DNA of 64,000 nucleotides from a virus. A program made the translations under genes and the position numbers. The notes under the pieces are model-generated. The model made no database searches, was not told the origin of the DNA, and worked only from the letters and a program-made list of their open reading frames with translations. How positions within the stretch are numbered: the stretch's first letter is position 1; the number at the start of each line of letters is the position of its first letter. The stretch covers positions 94,435 through 158,434 of IMG/VR virus record IMGVR_UViG_3300035703_000016. One strand, 5' to 3'. Shown in pieces: positions 8,426-16,716 of the stretch.

Positions 8426-11400
8426 TTAAGTATGATATACTTTAGAAAAACCAGAACTTTCTTTTGTAATTTCTATATGATTGTCAACTACATCTCTTAT
8501 AGTATCAATATGAGAAATCATTATAATAAACTTAAATTGAGTTTTTAAATATTCTAATAATACAGAAATATTACTCATGTTACTTTGATCAAGAGCTCCA
8601 AATCCTTCATCTATTGCTAAAAAATTAGGTCTTGGTAGAGAAGTTATATTTATTAAAGAAGTTCTAATTGCAAGAGTCAATATAAATTTTTCCATTCCAG
8701 AACTAAGTTCTATTGGCCATTTTCTAGATTCGTCATACTCAATATATGCATTTATATTTTTACCATCTGATTCAATTGCTATTTTAAAATCAACTATTTG
8801 AGACAACACATTATTTACATCTTCTTGTATTCTTGGAATAATAGATGTAATTATATCATATGGTAAACCATCTCTTCCAGTTGCTAAAAGATAATATTCA
8901 TAATACTTATATTTTTCTTCTATTGATTTTAAATTACTAATACTCTTTTTTGAATTTTCAATTTCAATTTCTAATAATTTAATATCTGTATTATATCTTA
9001 TTATAGAATTTGACACGATAGATAATTTATTTTTCGATTCCTCTATCTCTTTTTGACATTCTAAAACTTTATTTAAAATTTCTTGATTTGATTTTATTGC
9101 TGTTTCTTTCTTTTTATATTGATTTACTATATCTTCTATTGATTTTATAGATTCGGATGCCTGGTGTAGCTCCAGGGTTAGCCTATTGACGTTTGATTCT
9201 ATTTTAAGAATGTCATTCTTTTTTCTAGACAAATTATTTTGTAAAATATCATAATTGTCAACGGTTTTTTTATATATTTCAATATTTTCTCTTATAAGTT
9301 TTAAATTGTCAACTACTGTTTTTGCTTCAATTTTATCATTTTCTATAGAGTCTCTTGTTTGTATTGCGTCTTTAACAAAAATATTATCCATGCAAAATTC
9401 ACAATTTTCATCATACTTGAGATTTTCTAATTTTTTCATTTTCTCAAGTTTATTTTTTAAGTCTGCTTTTAGTTTTTCAACATATAAAGTCATTCTTTTT
9501 TCCTCTGCTTGTGTTTCTTGAAGTTGTTTTTTTAAATCTTCTATTTCTAAAAAATCATGTTTTAAAATCTCAGATTGAATAGTTTCAGAATCTTTTTTAA
9601 GCTCTATTATTATATTTTTATCATTATTCAGATCTATATTTATTTTTTCTATTTTAGAAATGTATAGTTCTTTTTTTTCTTGTAATCCAGATATGTCTAA
9701 TATTTTAGAATCTATTTGGAGTATTTTAGAATTTAATTTTATTAATTTATCATTCTGTTTTTCTATTTTTGTCTCAATTTCCTTTTTTTCTTTTTCTAAT
9801 TTTTTGTATTGAGAATGATAGACTTTTATTTTTTCTTCATTCTCTTGCAATTTAGTAAAATGATCAACTTTTTTATACTCTTTTATTAATACAGAATATT
9901 CTTTTATTTCTTCGCTGGCGGTTAAATATAAATCTTCATATACTTTTATATCTAGAAATTGAGCAAGTAAATCTTTTCTATCAGATTGACCCATATCAAT
10001 AAATCCAGTATTATTATTCTGCATCGACATACAAGTTAATATAAAATCCTCATAAGATCCTATTATTTCTCTTATTTTTGCATTTGTACTAAATCTATCT
10101 TCTCCGTTTAAAGAAACTTTTACATCGTCTTCTCCTATATAGTAAAATTCTACATCTTGTTTTACATTTTCTGATTTTGGTCTATAAGAAGCTTTTCTTT
10201 CAATTGTATAAGTTTTTCTATCTAATTCAAAATCTAATTTACAACTAAACTCTCTGGACTTATTATTCATTACAAGTCCAGCTTTTGAAGTTTTTGAGCA
10301 TTTATCAAAAAGACAATATACTAGAGCCTCTATACTAGAACTTTTTCCAGACGCATTTTGAGCAAAAATTCCATATATTCCTCCCATATTTGTAAAATCA
10401 ATTACGTTTCCCTCTCCATAACTAAACATATTAGAAAATTCAAGTCTTTTTGGACTCCATTGAATATTTCTAGTAACTTCTATTTTTGGAAGTTTATTGT
10501 TTATTGAAACATTTAATTCGCAAATTTTAGAAATGTCCTCTTTTTGTAAATTGTATTTACTTTTTAAATATTTTGCAAGTATATCATTCTGATAAGAAAT
10601 ATCTCTAACGTTTATAGCATTTGAATTAGAATGTGAAGTTATTCCAGAAACATCATTCATTATTTGATGAGTAATTTCTATTATATTTCTTGTTTTTCTA
10701 ATCTCAGACGCTATTTCTTTTATTTGAGAAGGAGGAGTATTTTTTGATCTTAATCTTAGATATAAATTTTTTGGAAGATTGTCTGGAAGATCTAAATAAA
10801 TTCCATTTTCTATATAGAGCGTGTAAAATGCTGTATCATTTTTAATTTGAATGTATTCTGCACTTCTTTTTTCTACATCCCACACAAATATTCCATGATC
10901 TAGACCCTCTGAATGACTTTGTTGAATCAATGAACCTGGATACCCAATTGTCTTTTTTTCATTTAAAAATTGAGTTTTATGAATATCTCCAAGAAGAGTC
11001 AAATCAAATCCATCAAAGTCATCTACACTTAAATTATAGCCAGATAAGAAAAACTCCCCCTCTGTAGATGAATTATTAACAGGACCATGAAAAAAACAAA
11101 TTTTGTATCCTGATTCTACTTGATTTGCTTTTGTATAAGTTTTTACGTCATCAAATACAGACCAATGAACAAAATTAATGTCTCCTATTTTGTAAACTCC
11201 ACTATCTTTTAAATAAATAATGTTAGTATCCCCCATTGCATTTATAATAGGAGTTAAACTATCCATTCTATGATTATTATTTAAATTTGCATCATGATTT
11301 CCTGGGATAATTATTGTAGGTAGTATAGATGACATCAACTTAAAAAAATGTTGAGTTTCTTCTACCAATTCTGGAGTAATATCTGTTTTAGAGTGCACAA

Positions 11401-11554
11401 TATCTCCTGTGATACAAATTATGCTATCATCTGTTTTAGTCGACTTTATATAATTTGCTACTCTATCAAAAACTCTTCTGTATTCTCCATGTCTTTTAAA
11501 GTTTCTAATATGAATATCAGATAAATGATATATTTTTTTAATAGCGCTTATCAT
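8426..11554 (-). CDS. Single-chain SbcD-SbcC (T4 gp47-gp46 type) nuclease/ATPase
   Basis: A 1042-aa fusion of what are two genes in T4 (47, 46) and bacteria (sbcD, sbcC). Residues 1-240 are the Mre11/SbcD phosphoesterase: SDIH (12-15), GD (50-51), GNHD (85-88), GDIH (189-192). Residues about 370-560 hold the Rad50/SbcC N-lobe with Walker A GIFAQNASGKSS (395-406). A long coiled coil with a zinc hook CEFC (718-721) follows. The C-lobe has the signature ELSSGMEK, Walker B LAIDEGFGALD (979-989) and ISH switch. It would process DNA ends for recombination-dependent replication. It overlaps the primase gene by 4 nt. Confidence 0.95.
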   Translation of the reverse strand: MISAIKKIYHLSDIHIRNFKRHGEYRRVFDRVANYIKSTKTDDSIICITGDIVHSKTDITPELVEETQHFFKLMSSILPTIIIPGNHDANLNNNHRMDSLTPIINAMGDTNIIYLKDSGVYKIGDINFVHWSVFDDVKTYTKANQVESGYKICFFHGPVNNSSTEGEFFLSGYNLSVDDFDGFDLTLLGDIHKTQFLNEKKTIGYPGSLIQQSHSEGLDHGIFVWDVEKRSAEYIQIKNDTAFYTLYIENGIYLDLPDNLPKNLYLRLRSKNTPPSQIKEIASEIRKTRNIIEITHQIMNDVSGITSHSNSNAINVRDISYQNDILAKYLKSKYNLQKEDISKICELNVSINNKLPKIEVTRNIQWSPKRLEFSNMFSYGEGNVIDFTNMGGIYGIFAQNASGKSSSIEALVYCLFDKCSKTSKAGLVMNNKSREFSCKLDFELDRKTYTIERKASYRPKSENVKQDVEFYYIGEDDVKVSLNGEDRFSTNAKIREIIGSYEDFILTCMSMQNNNTGFIDMGQSDRKDLLAQFLDIKVYEDLYLTASEEIKEYSVLIKEYKKVDHFTKLQENEEKIKVYHSQYKKLEKEKKEIETKIEKQNDKLIKLNSKILQIDSKILDISGLQEKKELYISKIEKINIDLNNDKNIIIELKKDSETIQSEILKHDFLEIEDLKKQLQETQAEEKRMTLYVEKLKADLKNKLEKMKKLENLKYDENCEFCMDNIFVKDAIQTRDSIENDKIEAKTVVDNLKLIRENIEIYKKTVDNYDILQNNLSRKKNDILKIESNVNRLTLELHQASESIKSIEDIVNQYKKKETAIKSNQEILNKVLECQKEIEESKNKLSIVSNSIIRYNTDIKLLEIEIENSKKSISNLKSIEEKYKYYEYYLLATGRDGLPYDIITSIIPRIQEDVNNVLSQIVDFKIAIESDGKNINAYIEYDESRKWPIELSSGMEKFILTLAIRTSLINITSLPRPNFLAIDEGFGALDQSNMSNISVLLEYLKTQFKFIIMISHIDTIRDVVDNHIEITKESSGFSKVYHT

Positions 11555-12486
11555 AATGATTTTTCAATTTTTAATTTTAATAATTTAGATACTGTAATTG
11601 GCTGTGAAAATTGCAATTTTTCAATCATTTTTTCAAATCCAATTTTTGAAGGATCTTTATCCTCTAGCTCAATTAAATAAACTTCTTTTCCGTAATCTAA
11701 TAATTGTTGAGCATGATCAATTGATTCTTTTATTGCGTCTTCATCTAAAGCTAGATATATTGTTTTAACTTCTGGCTGTAGTAATTTTATCATTAGAGCT
11801 TTAGAAATAGTTTTTCCAAAAAGAGGAATAGCATTTCTTTTTATAGCCATTGCATCAAATATTCCTTCACATAATATTACTGGAACACTCCAATTTATAA
11901 AGTATTCAAATCCAATAATTTCTGATTTAGTACAAGAAGGAGCATCTATTTTTTGAATAGGATTTTTTTCAAAGGATCTAGCTATAAAATAATTTAATCT
12001 ACCTCTACTATCATAAGAAGGAATAATTACTTTATTTTTATATCTTCCAGTTGAACAATATCCAATATTATATTTTTGAATATCTGACAATGTAATTTGT
12101 CTAGACTTTAAATAAGAAATAGCATGTCTTTTTTCTAAAGAATTGTCATTGTCTTTTGATAAACTTATAAACTCCTTTGGAATAATTATAGAGATAATCT
12201 CTTTTTCCTCTTCTATTTTTGAAAAATTACTTGGAAAATAATTTCTCATTTCTATAATAGCTTCATTTGGTACTTTAATTTTTTTAAATAAAGATACTGG
12301 AGATTTTCCACTTGTTTTTGGATGACAAGTAAAGCAATTATAGACTCCAGAAATAACATTTACCATTAGTTTTTCATTCTTATGCTGGCATATAGGACAG
12401 AAATAAGCATAATCCCCCTTAGCTAATTTTTTACCTTTTCCTAAGTAAACTTCTAATAAACTTTGAACAAATTCTGAATTATCCAT
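11551..12486 (-). CDS. DnaG-type primase
   Basis: About 311 aa from the ATG at 12486; a longer frame from a TTG at 12513 exists, but the ATG start (MDNSEF) is more natural. The N-terminal zinc finger is FCPICQHKNEK then YNCFTCH, the CHC2 type. A TOPRIM domain follows, with CEGIFDAMA (acidic Glu) and YLALDEDAIK (DxD-like). It would lay RNA primers for lagging-strand synthesis, as T4 gp61 does. It ends in a 4-nt overlap with the nuclease gene, so recombination and priming genes are co-expressed. The start lies next to the divergent control region. Confidence 0.93.
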   Translation of the reverse strand: MDNSEFVQSLLEVYLGKGKKLAKGDYAYFCPICQHKNEKLMVNVISGVYNCFTCHPKTSGKSPVSLFKKIKVPNEAIIEMRNYFPSNFSKIEEEKEIISIIIPKEFISLSKDNDNSLEKRHAISYLKSRQITLSDIQKYNIGYCSTGRYKNKVIIPSYDSRGRLNYFIARSFEKNPIQKIDAPSCTKSEIIGFEYFINWSVPVILCEGIFDAMAIKRNAIPLFGKTISKALMIKLLQPEVKTIYLALDEDAIKESIDHAQQLLDYGKEVYLIELEDKDPSKIGFEKMIEKLQFSQPITVSKLLKLKIEKSL

Positions 12487-12513
12487 ATAATTGAATATAT
12501 TAAAAATCCTCAA

Positions 12514-12676
12514 AGAAAAAAATTTTAAAAAAAAAGTGTAAAAATATTTTTTTTATTCGGAAATTTGTTTATATTAGTTCTAGGGGGAGGGGGGAATAGA
12601 GATAGAATATTATAATATATAAATAAAATAAAGAAAAAATAAGAATATACTTAGAATATAAGAATATTATAGTATT
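12514..12676. promoter_or_regulatory. Divergent control region with G tract
   Basis: A 163-nt gap where minus-strand replication genes and plus-strand late genes diverge. Very AT-rich, except for a run of five G, one A and six G at 12583-12594 on the plus strand. It must hold promoters for both directions; I see no sure -10/-33 pair. A replication origin is possible but unsupported. Confidence 0.45.
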
Positions 12677-12835
12677 ATGTTTAATATAGAAGAATATAAA
12701 AGAAGATATTTATCTAATATAGAGCTGGATTTATTATATTCATATTTAGATATTGAATTAGAAAATATGAATGATGAAGAAAAACAGATTTGGTTAAATA
12801 TTTTAAATAAAATTGATCCAGATAATGAAATATAA
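12677..12835 (+). CDS. Small acidic protein
   Basis: A 52-codon ORF from ATG at 12677 (starts MFNIEEYKRRYLSNIELD, ends KIDPDNEI). Composition and codon use match the neighbours. Its stop overlaps the start of the glutaredoxin-like gene by 11 nt, which supports translational coupling. No domain recognised. First gene of the rightward operon. Confidence 0.6.
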   Translation: MFNIEEYKRRYLSNIELDLLYSYLDIELENMNDEEKQIWLNILNKIDPDNEI

Positions 12836-13151
12836 AATAGTTTTAGCTACTCTAAAAGGTTGTAAATCTTGTGAATCTTTAAAAAATATTCTATTCCAGA
12901 ATAATATTAAATTTATTGATGTTCCATGTGAAAATGATCCTGGAATGTGTGATGAACTTGAAAAATTAACTAAAAGTTCAAAATATCCAATAGCAATAAT
13001 AAAAGATTTAACTAAGAACTTAGATTATGTATATTTCACTGGGATTAATTATAATGAATTAGGGAAAGAAGTAATAATAGATGAAAAATTAAGACTTGTT
13101 TCATATTTAACTCCAGATCAATTAGTTTATAAAATAAATTCAATAAAATGA
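12825..13151 (+). CDS. Glutaredoxin/thioredoxin-like protein
   Basis: A 108-aa protein. Translation most likely starts at the ATG at 12825 (MKYKIVLATLKGCKSC); a frame from TTG at 12813 is less likely. The CxxC redox site is GCKSC (near residues 12-16), preceded by a beta strand and followed by a helix, as in glutaredoxins; KYPIAIIKDL carries the usual cis-Pro region. Phage glutaredoxins commonly reduce ribonucleotide reductase, but no reductase is in this window. It overlaps the HD gene by 4 nt. Confidence 0.8.
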   Translation: MKYKIVLATLKGCKSCESLKNILFQNNIKFIDVPCENDPGMCDELEKLTKSSKYPIAIIKDLTKNLDYVYFTGINYNELGKEVIIDEKLRLVSYLTPDQLVYKINSIK

Positions 13152-13792
13152 AACAATTAACAGAACAAGAATTAATTAGCAATGTAGAAAAATTCTATGA
13201 TCTAATTAAAAAATATCTTCCAGATAATGAAAGAACAAAAAAATTAATAAAATTCTTTAAAGGAATAGAAGTAACGCTGTTAACATCTCCAGCTTCCACT
13301 AAAATAGATCATCATAATTGTTTTGTAGGTGGTTATGTTGAACATGTCAATAGAGTAGTCGAAGCTGCTTTAGTTTTAGATAAAGTATGGGATAGATTTG
13401 GTCAAGTAAAGACGCATACTACAGAAGAATTAGTATTTTCTGCTATAGTTCATGATTTAGGAAAATTAGGAACAAATGATCAACCGTTTTATATTCCACA
13501 AACTTCAGAATGGCATCAAAAAAATCAAGGCAAGTATTTTACTTATAATCCAGAAATTCAACATATGAGAATTGCAGATAGAAGTTTATTTTATTTGCAA
13601 AGAGCTGGGATAGAAGTTAGTGAAAATGAGTATATTGCTATAAAAACCCATGATGGATTATTCGAATCTGGGAATGAAGCATACTTAATAACTCATACTC
13701 CAGAATCAAAAATAAAAGGTAATTTACCACATATTTTACATCAAGCAGATTTTATGGCTTCTAATATAGAAAATCAAATAAATAGATCATGA
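13148..13792 (+). CDS. HD-domain phosphohydrolase
   Basis: A 214-aa metal-dependent phosphohydrolase. Ligands visible: H in DHHNCFVGGYVEHVNRV (around 55-70), the HD pair in FSAIVHDLGKLG (about 103-114), a later HM or TH pair (IQHMRIAD, IKTHDG) and the final D in LHQADFMAS. Many T4-like phages carry this kind of protein, and a nucleotide or nucleotide-messenger substrate is likely but not defined. It overlaps both neighbours by 4 nt, in an operon with the glutaredoxin-like and sigma genes. Confidence 0.88.
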   Translation: MKQLTEQELISNVEKFYDLIKKYLPDNERTKKLIKFFKGIEVTLLTSPASTKIDHHNCFVGGYVEHVNRVVEAALVLDKVWDRFGQVKTHTTEELVFSAIVHDLGKLGTNDQPFYIPQTSEWHQKNQGKYFTYNPEIQHMRIADRSLFYLQRAGIEVSENEYIAIKTHDGLFESGNEAYLITHTPESKIKGNLPHILHQADFMASNIENQINRS

Positions 13793-13980
13793 TAGCTAAC
13801 TGTCAGTGTTGCGGAAAATCATCAGATACACGCCTTGGATTTTGTTTTGATTGTGTAGAATGTGAGTCTGTTTTAGTTGAGGGACTTGATATGAATGACA
13901 ATGAAATTGAAAAATATCCTGGCTTGACAAACTCAATGAATAAACTTAAGTATATTTTGAAAAAATTTAAAGTTATATAA
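13789..13980 (+). CDS. Small zinc-finger protein
   Basis: A 63-aa protein with CQCCGK then FCFDCVEC: a four-Cys treble-clef-like finger in the first 30 residues, with a short helical tail. Role unknown. It overlaps the HD gene by 4 nt and is followed at once by the membrane protein gene. Confidence 0.7.
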   Translation: MIANCQCCGKSSDTRLGFCFDCVECESVLVEGLDMNDNEIEKYPGLTNSMNKLKYILKKFKVI

Positions 13981-13981
13981 A

Positions 13982-14254
13982 ATGTTGACAACATTATCTA
14001 TAATAATTTGGCCAATAGGTATAATATTCTATATCATTTGGAATTTATTTAGTAAAAATGTGAGACTAGAAGAAATGCTAAATAAACAAGAGACTTTTGT
14101 AAGATCTATTTTAAATTTAGCAGATAATATAGATAAAACAGCTATGAAAATAGATTCCACATTATGGGTATCTTCTGATCCAGAATTAAAAATGATGTTT
14201 GATGATATAAAAGCAATGCAAGAGCATATAAAATCATTTACTAATAAAATATAA
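13982..14254 (+). CDS. Small N-anchored membrane protein
   Basis: A 90-aa protein. Residues 3-22 (TLSIIIWPIGIIFYIIWNLF) form one transmembrane segment, followed by a soluble helical tail rich in charged residues. No family recognised. One base after the stop of the zinc-finger gene and 3 nt before the sigma gene, so it is in the same operon. Confidence 0.7.
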   Translation: MLTTLSIIIWPIGIIFYIIWNLFSKNVRLEEMLNKQETFVRSILNLADNIDKTAMKIDSTLWVSSDPELKMMFDDIKAMQEHIKSFTNKI

Positions 14255-14257
14255 ATA

Positions 14258-14992
14258 ATGACAGAAGAATCACTATATACCAAAAAAGGGACATTAAGAA
14301 AAAGAAAACCAAAAGTCAAAGTAGAATATTTTACTTTAGAAAATCAAAATGCTATTTTAAAATATCGAACTTTAAAAAATACTTTAGAAAAAGATAAATT
14401 ATATAATGAAAAAATACACGATGCTTTATATAAGTTAGTCGAAAATATTATACACTCTTTTGGATTTTACTATACAGAAGTTGATAACTTAGAAGACTTA
14501 AAATATGAAGTTATATCATTTCTTCTTCAAAAAATACATCTTTACGACGAATCTAAAGGAAAAGCATTTTCTTATTTTGGAACAATAACAAAAAGATATT
14601 TAATTTCTTATTGTCAAAAGAACTACAAAAAGATAATAGAAAAACAAGCTCTTCATAGAGTAGATAACAATATAAATACTGTAGATAGTCTCATATTAGA
14701 AATACCTTCACCAGAATTAGATAGAGCTTCTATAATAGATGAATTAATTGAAAATATAGAAAAAGACTTTGTAAGTATTTTTGATAAAGAAGATGAATTA
14801 AAAGCAGCAGATGCTATATTAGAAATACTAAAAAGACACGAAAATATAGATATATCCAATAAAAAAGCTCTATTTGTTTACGTAAAAGAAATAGCGGATG
14901 TTAAATCAACCTCCATTTCATCAGCAATAAGTAAATTAAAAGTAATTTATAAGAATATTCTAAATAGAAGAATTGAAAAAGATGATTTTTAA
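14258..14992 (+). CDS. Sigma factor-like protein (T4 gp55-like)
   Basis: A 244-aa, highly charged helical protein. The segment DEWKGKAFSYF-like region here (YDESKGKAFSYFGTITKRYLISYCQKN, residues 105-131) corresponds to sigma region 2: YDPxxGKAFSYFxxIAK is the standard phage late sigma pattern, where the -10 box is read. The C-terminal part is more divergent. By analogy with T4 gp55 it would direct host RNA polymerase to late promoters; the TATTTATA boxes here are candidate targets. It directly precedes the baseplate genes. Confidence 0.85.
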   Translation: MTEESLYTKKGTLRKRKPKVKVEYFTLENQNAILKYRTLKNTLEKDKLYNEKIHDALYKLVENIIHSFGFYYTEVDNLEDLKYEVISFLLQKIHLYDESKGKAFSYFGTITKRYLISYCQKNYKKIIEKQALHRVDNNINTVDSLILEIPSPELDRASIIDELIENIEKDFVSIFDKEDELKAADAILEILKRHENIDISNKKALFVYVKEIADVKSTSISSAISKLKVIYKNILNRRIEKDDF

Positions 14993-15000
14993 TATTTATA
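14993..15000 (+). promoter_or_regulatory. TATTTATA box
   Basis: Plus-strand AATATTTATAAATAA, 15 nt before the ATG of the 15016 gene and just after the sigma gene stop. Candidate late promoter for the spike and baseplate run. Confidence 0.45.
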
Positions 15001-15015
15001 AATAAATCGTATAAA

Positions 15016-15381
15016 ATGGCTATAGACTTAACTCAAGCTGTATTTGAGGGAAAAAATTTAGAAAGTTTAGTTAAAGAAGTTTATGATAATCATAAAGATC
15101 AAGACCAACTTCTAAAAACAGAAATAAAAAGACTTGCATCTATGATAACAAATCCAGGTGATGCGGTTGTTATAATTCCTATGCTAAAAGGCTTAATGGA
15201 CAGCAGTTTAAAGAATGATGAAACTATACTAAAGCTAGTAAATATATTCCAGAAAGCAGCCGAAAACGTCAAGAAAGATGATTCTGATGATCTGGGTATA
15301 TTAACGGAAAAAGATGTAGAACAATTATTTGAAGAAATAAATGTGATAAAGACAAGTAAACAACTAGTAGATGTCAAATAG
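15016..15381 (+). CDS. Unknown protein at head of baseplate run
   Basis: A 121-aa, all-helical acidic protein. It begins MAIDLTQAVFEGKNLESLVKE and contains PGDAVVIIPMLKGLMDSSLKND. No motif recognised. Its 3' end overlaps the gp5-like gene by 11 nt. Position suggests a baseplate or assembly function. Confidence 0.75.
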   Translation: MAIDLTQAVFEGKNLESLVKEVYDNHKDQDQLLKTEIKRLASMITNPGDAVVIIPMLKGLMDSSLKNDETILKLVNIFQKAAENVKKDDSDDLGILTEKDVEQLFEEINVIKTSKQLVDVK

Positions 15382-16285
15382 TCTAGGTCAATCAATAGGA
15401 TCTTCAAAATATAAAAGCAATAACTCTCCTTTTTATATAGGGAGAGTAACTTCTATTGTATTAAATCCATATTTAGATAATAGTAAAACACCAAATCCAG
15501 ATTATAAATCAGCAGCAGATATAGGTAAAATAAGATTTGACAGAATTTATTCTAGTGTTACTAGCACTAAAAATTCAAATGAAAATAATTTTGCTTATCC
15601 TATATATAGCTTTGTTAAACAATTTCCTTTAATAGGAGAAATAGTCCCTATTTTTTATGGTCCGTCGGATGGTCTAAATGACAATAAAGATAGTCAGAAA
15701 TTATATTACATGCCCGCTTTTGCTTTATGGAATGCAATAAACCATAATGCAATGCCGAATATATTAGAATATAGTCAATTTTTATCAAATTATGCTAAAC
15801 AACCTAATTACGGAGGTTCATCTGGTATTACTCCAGAGTTACCTAAAGGTTACACATTTTCTGAGAATGAAAATGTTAAAAATCTTACCAATTTTGAGGG
15901 TGATTCTATATTAGAAGGAAGATTTGGACAATCTATAAGATTTGGTTCTACAGTAACTAAATTTAAAGGATTTAATCCATGGTCAGATATTGGAGAAAAT
16001 GGATCTCCTATAGTTATAATAAGAAATGGACAGGGCAGAGTAACTAATCCAATAGATAAATTTTCAACTACAGTAGAAGATATAAATTCAGATAATTCTT
16101 CAATATATATGACTTCTGGACAAAGAATAGTTATTGACGATTTAAGTAATTTTCCACTAAATTCTTATAAAAAAGCAGTAGCTTCTACAGAAATATCTTC
16201 TTTGCCTATAGTATTTCAAAAACCATCATCTCAAGATTATTCTTCAGCAAATGATCAAGATAAATATTCATTTAATCAAACATGA
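15371..16285 (+). CDS. Baseplate hub/spike protein, gp5 OB-fold-like
   Basis: A 304-aa protein. Residues 20-130 look like an OB-fold barrel: YIGRVTSIVL, then IGKIRFDRIYS, then YPIYSFVKQFPLIGEIVPIF. This is the pattern of gp5/VgrG-type hub proteins and their cyanophage relatives. The C-terminal part has SPIVIIRNGQG and SIYMTSGQRI, typical of the strand-rich tail leading into a spike. It overlaps the next gene (beta-helix) by 4 nt, so the T4 gp5 spike seems split into two chains. Confidence 0.7.
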   Translation: MSNSLGQSIGSSKYKSNNSPFYIGRVTSIVLNPYLDNSKTPNPDYKSAADIGKIRFDRIYSSVTSTKNSNENNFAYPIYSFVKQFPLIGEIVPIFYGPSDGLNDNKDSQKLYYMPAFALWNAINHNAMPNILEYSQFLSNYAKQPNYGGSSGITPELPKGYTFSENENVKNLTNFEGDSILEGRFGQSIRFGSTVTKFKGFNPWSDIGENGSPIVIIRNGQGRVTNPIDKFSTTVEDINSDNSSIYMTSGQRIVIDDLSNFPLNSYKKAVASTEISSLPIVFQKPSSQDYSSANDQDKYSFNQT

Positions 16286-16716
16286 TAACTCCAGAATTTC
16301 CATATAAAGGCAATCAGATAATATTATCATCAGATAGAGTTACTCTCCATTCAAAAAAGGATGGAGTTTTTATATTTGGAAAAGCTACCATAGGACTATC
16401 ATCTGTAGGAACTGTAAATATAGATTCAAAAGAGAAAGTGTTAATAGATTCTCCAAAAATAGAATTAGGAAGTAGAGCAGAGCAATTTGGTGAACCAGTT
16501 CCTTTGGGAAATTCTTTACAGTCAATTCTAATTGAAATGAATCAAGCCTTAAGTTTAATTGCTAATTCTATGTCAAAAGCAAATGGAACAAATGATATTA
16601 GTACTGCCAGTTCTCTTTCGACTATACAAGTTGCTGGAAGCACTAGTTTAATATCCTTAAAAGATATTGAACGTAGACTTCAAAATATTCTATCACAAAC
16701 TACATTTACTACATAA
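16282..16716 (+). CDS. Probable spike beta-helix subunit
   Basis: A 144-aa protein. The first ~75 residues are short repeating strands (NQIILSSDRVTLHSKKDGVFIFG...SVGTVNIDSKEKVLIDSPKIELG), as in the triple-stranded beta-helix at the C-terminus of gp5/VgrG spikes. The rest is helical. It likely forms the membrane-piercing needle with the preceding hub protein. It shares overlapping stop/start bases with both neighbours. Confidence 0.65.
   Translation: MITPEFPYKGNQIILSSDRVTLHSKKDGVFIFGKATIGLSSVGTVNIDSKEKVLIDSPKIELGSRAEQFGEPVPLGNSLQSILIEMNQALSLIANSMSKANGTNDISTASSLSTIQVAGSTSLISLKDIERRLQNILSQTTFTT

Noticed and set aside
12813-12824. TTG start for the glutaredoxin-like protein
   Set aside because: The ATG at 12825 gives a normal glutaredoxin start and coupling to the gene before it.
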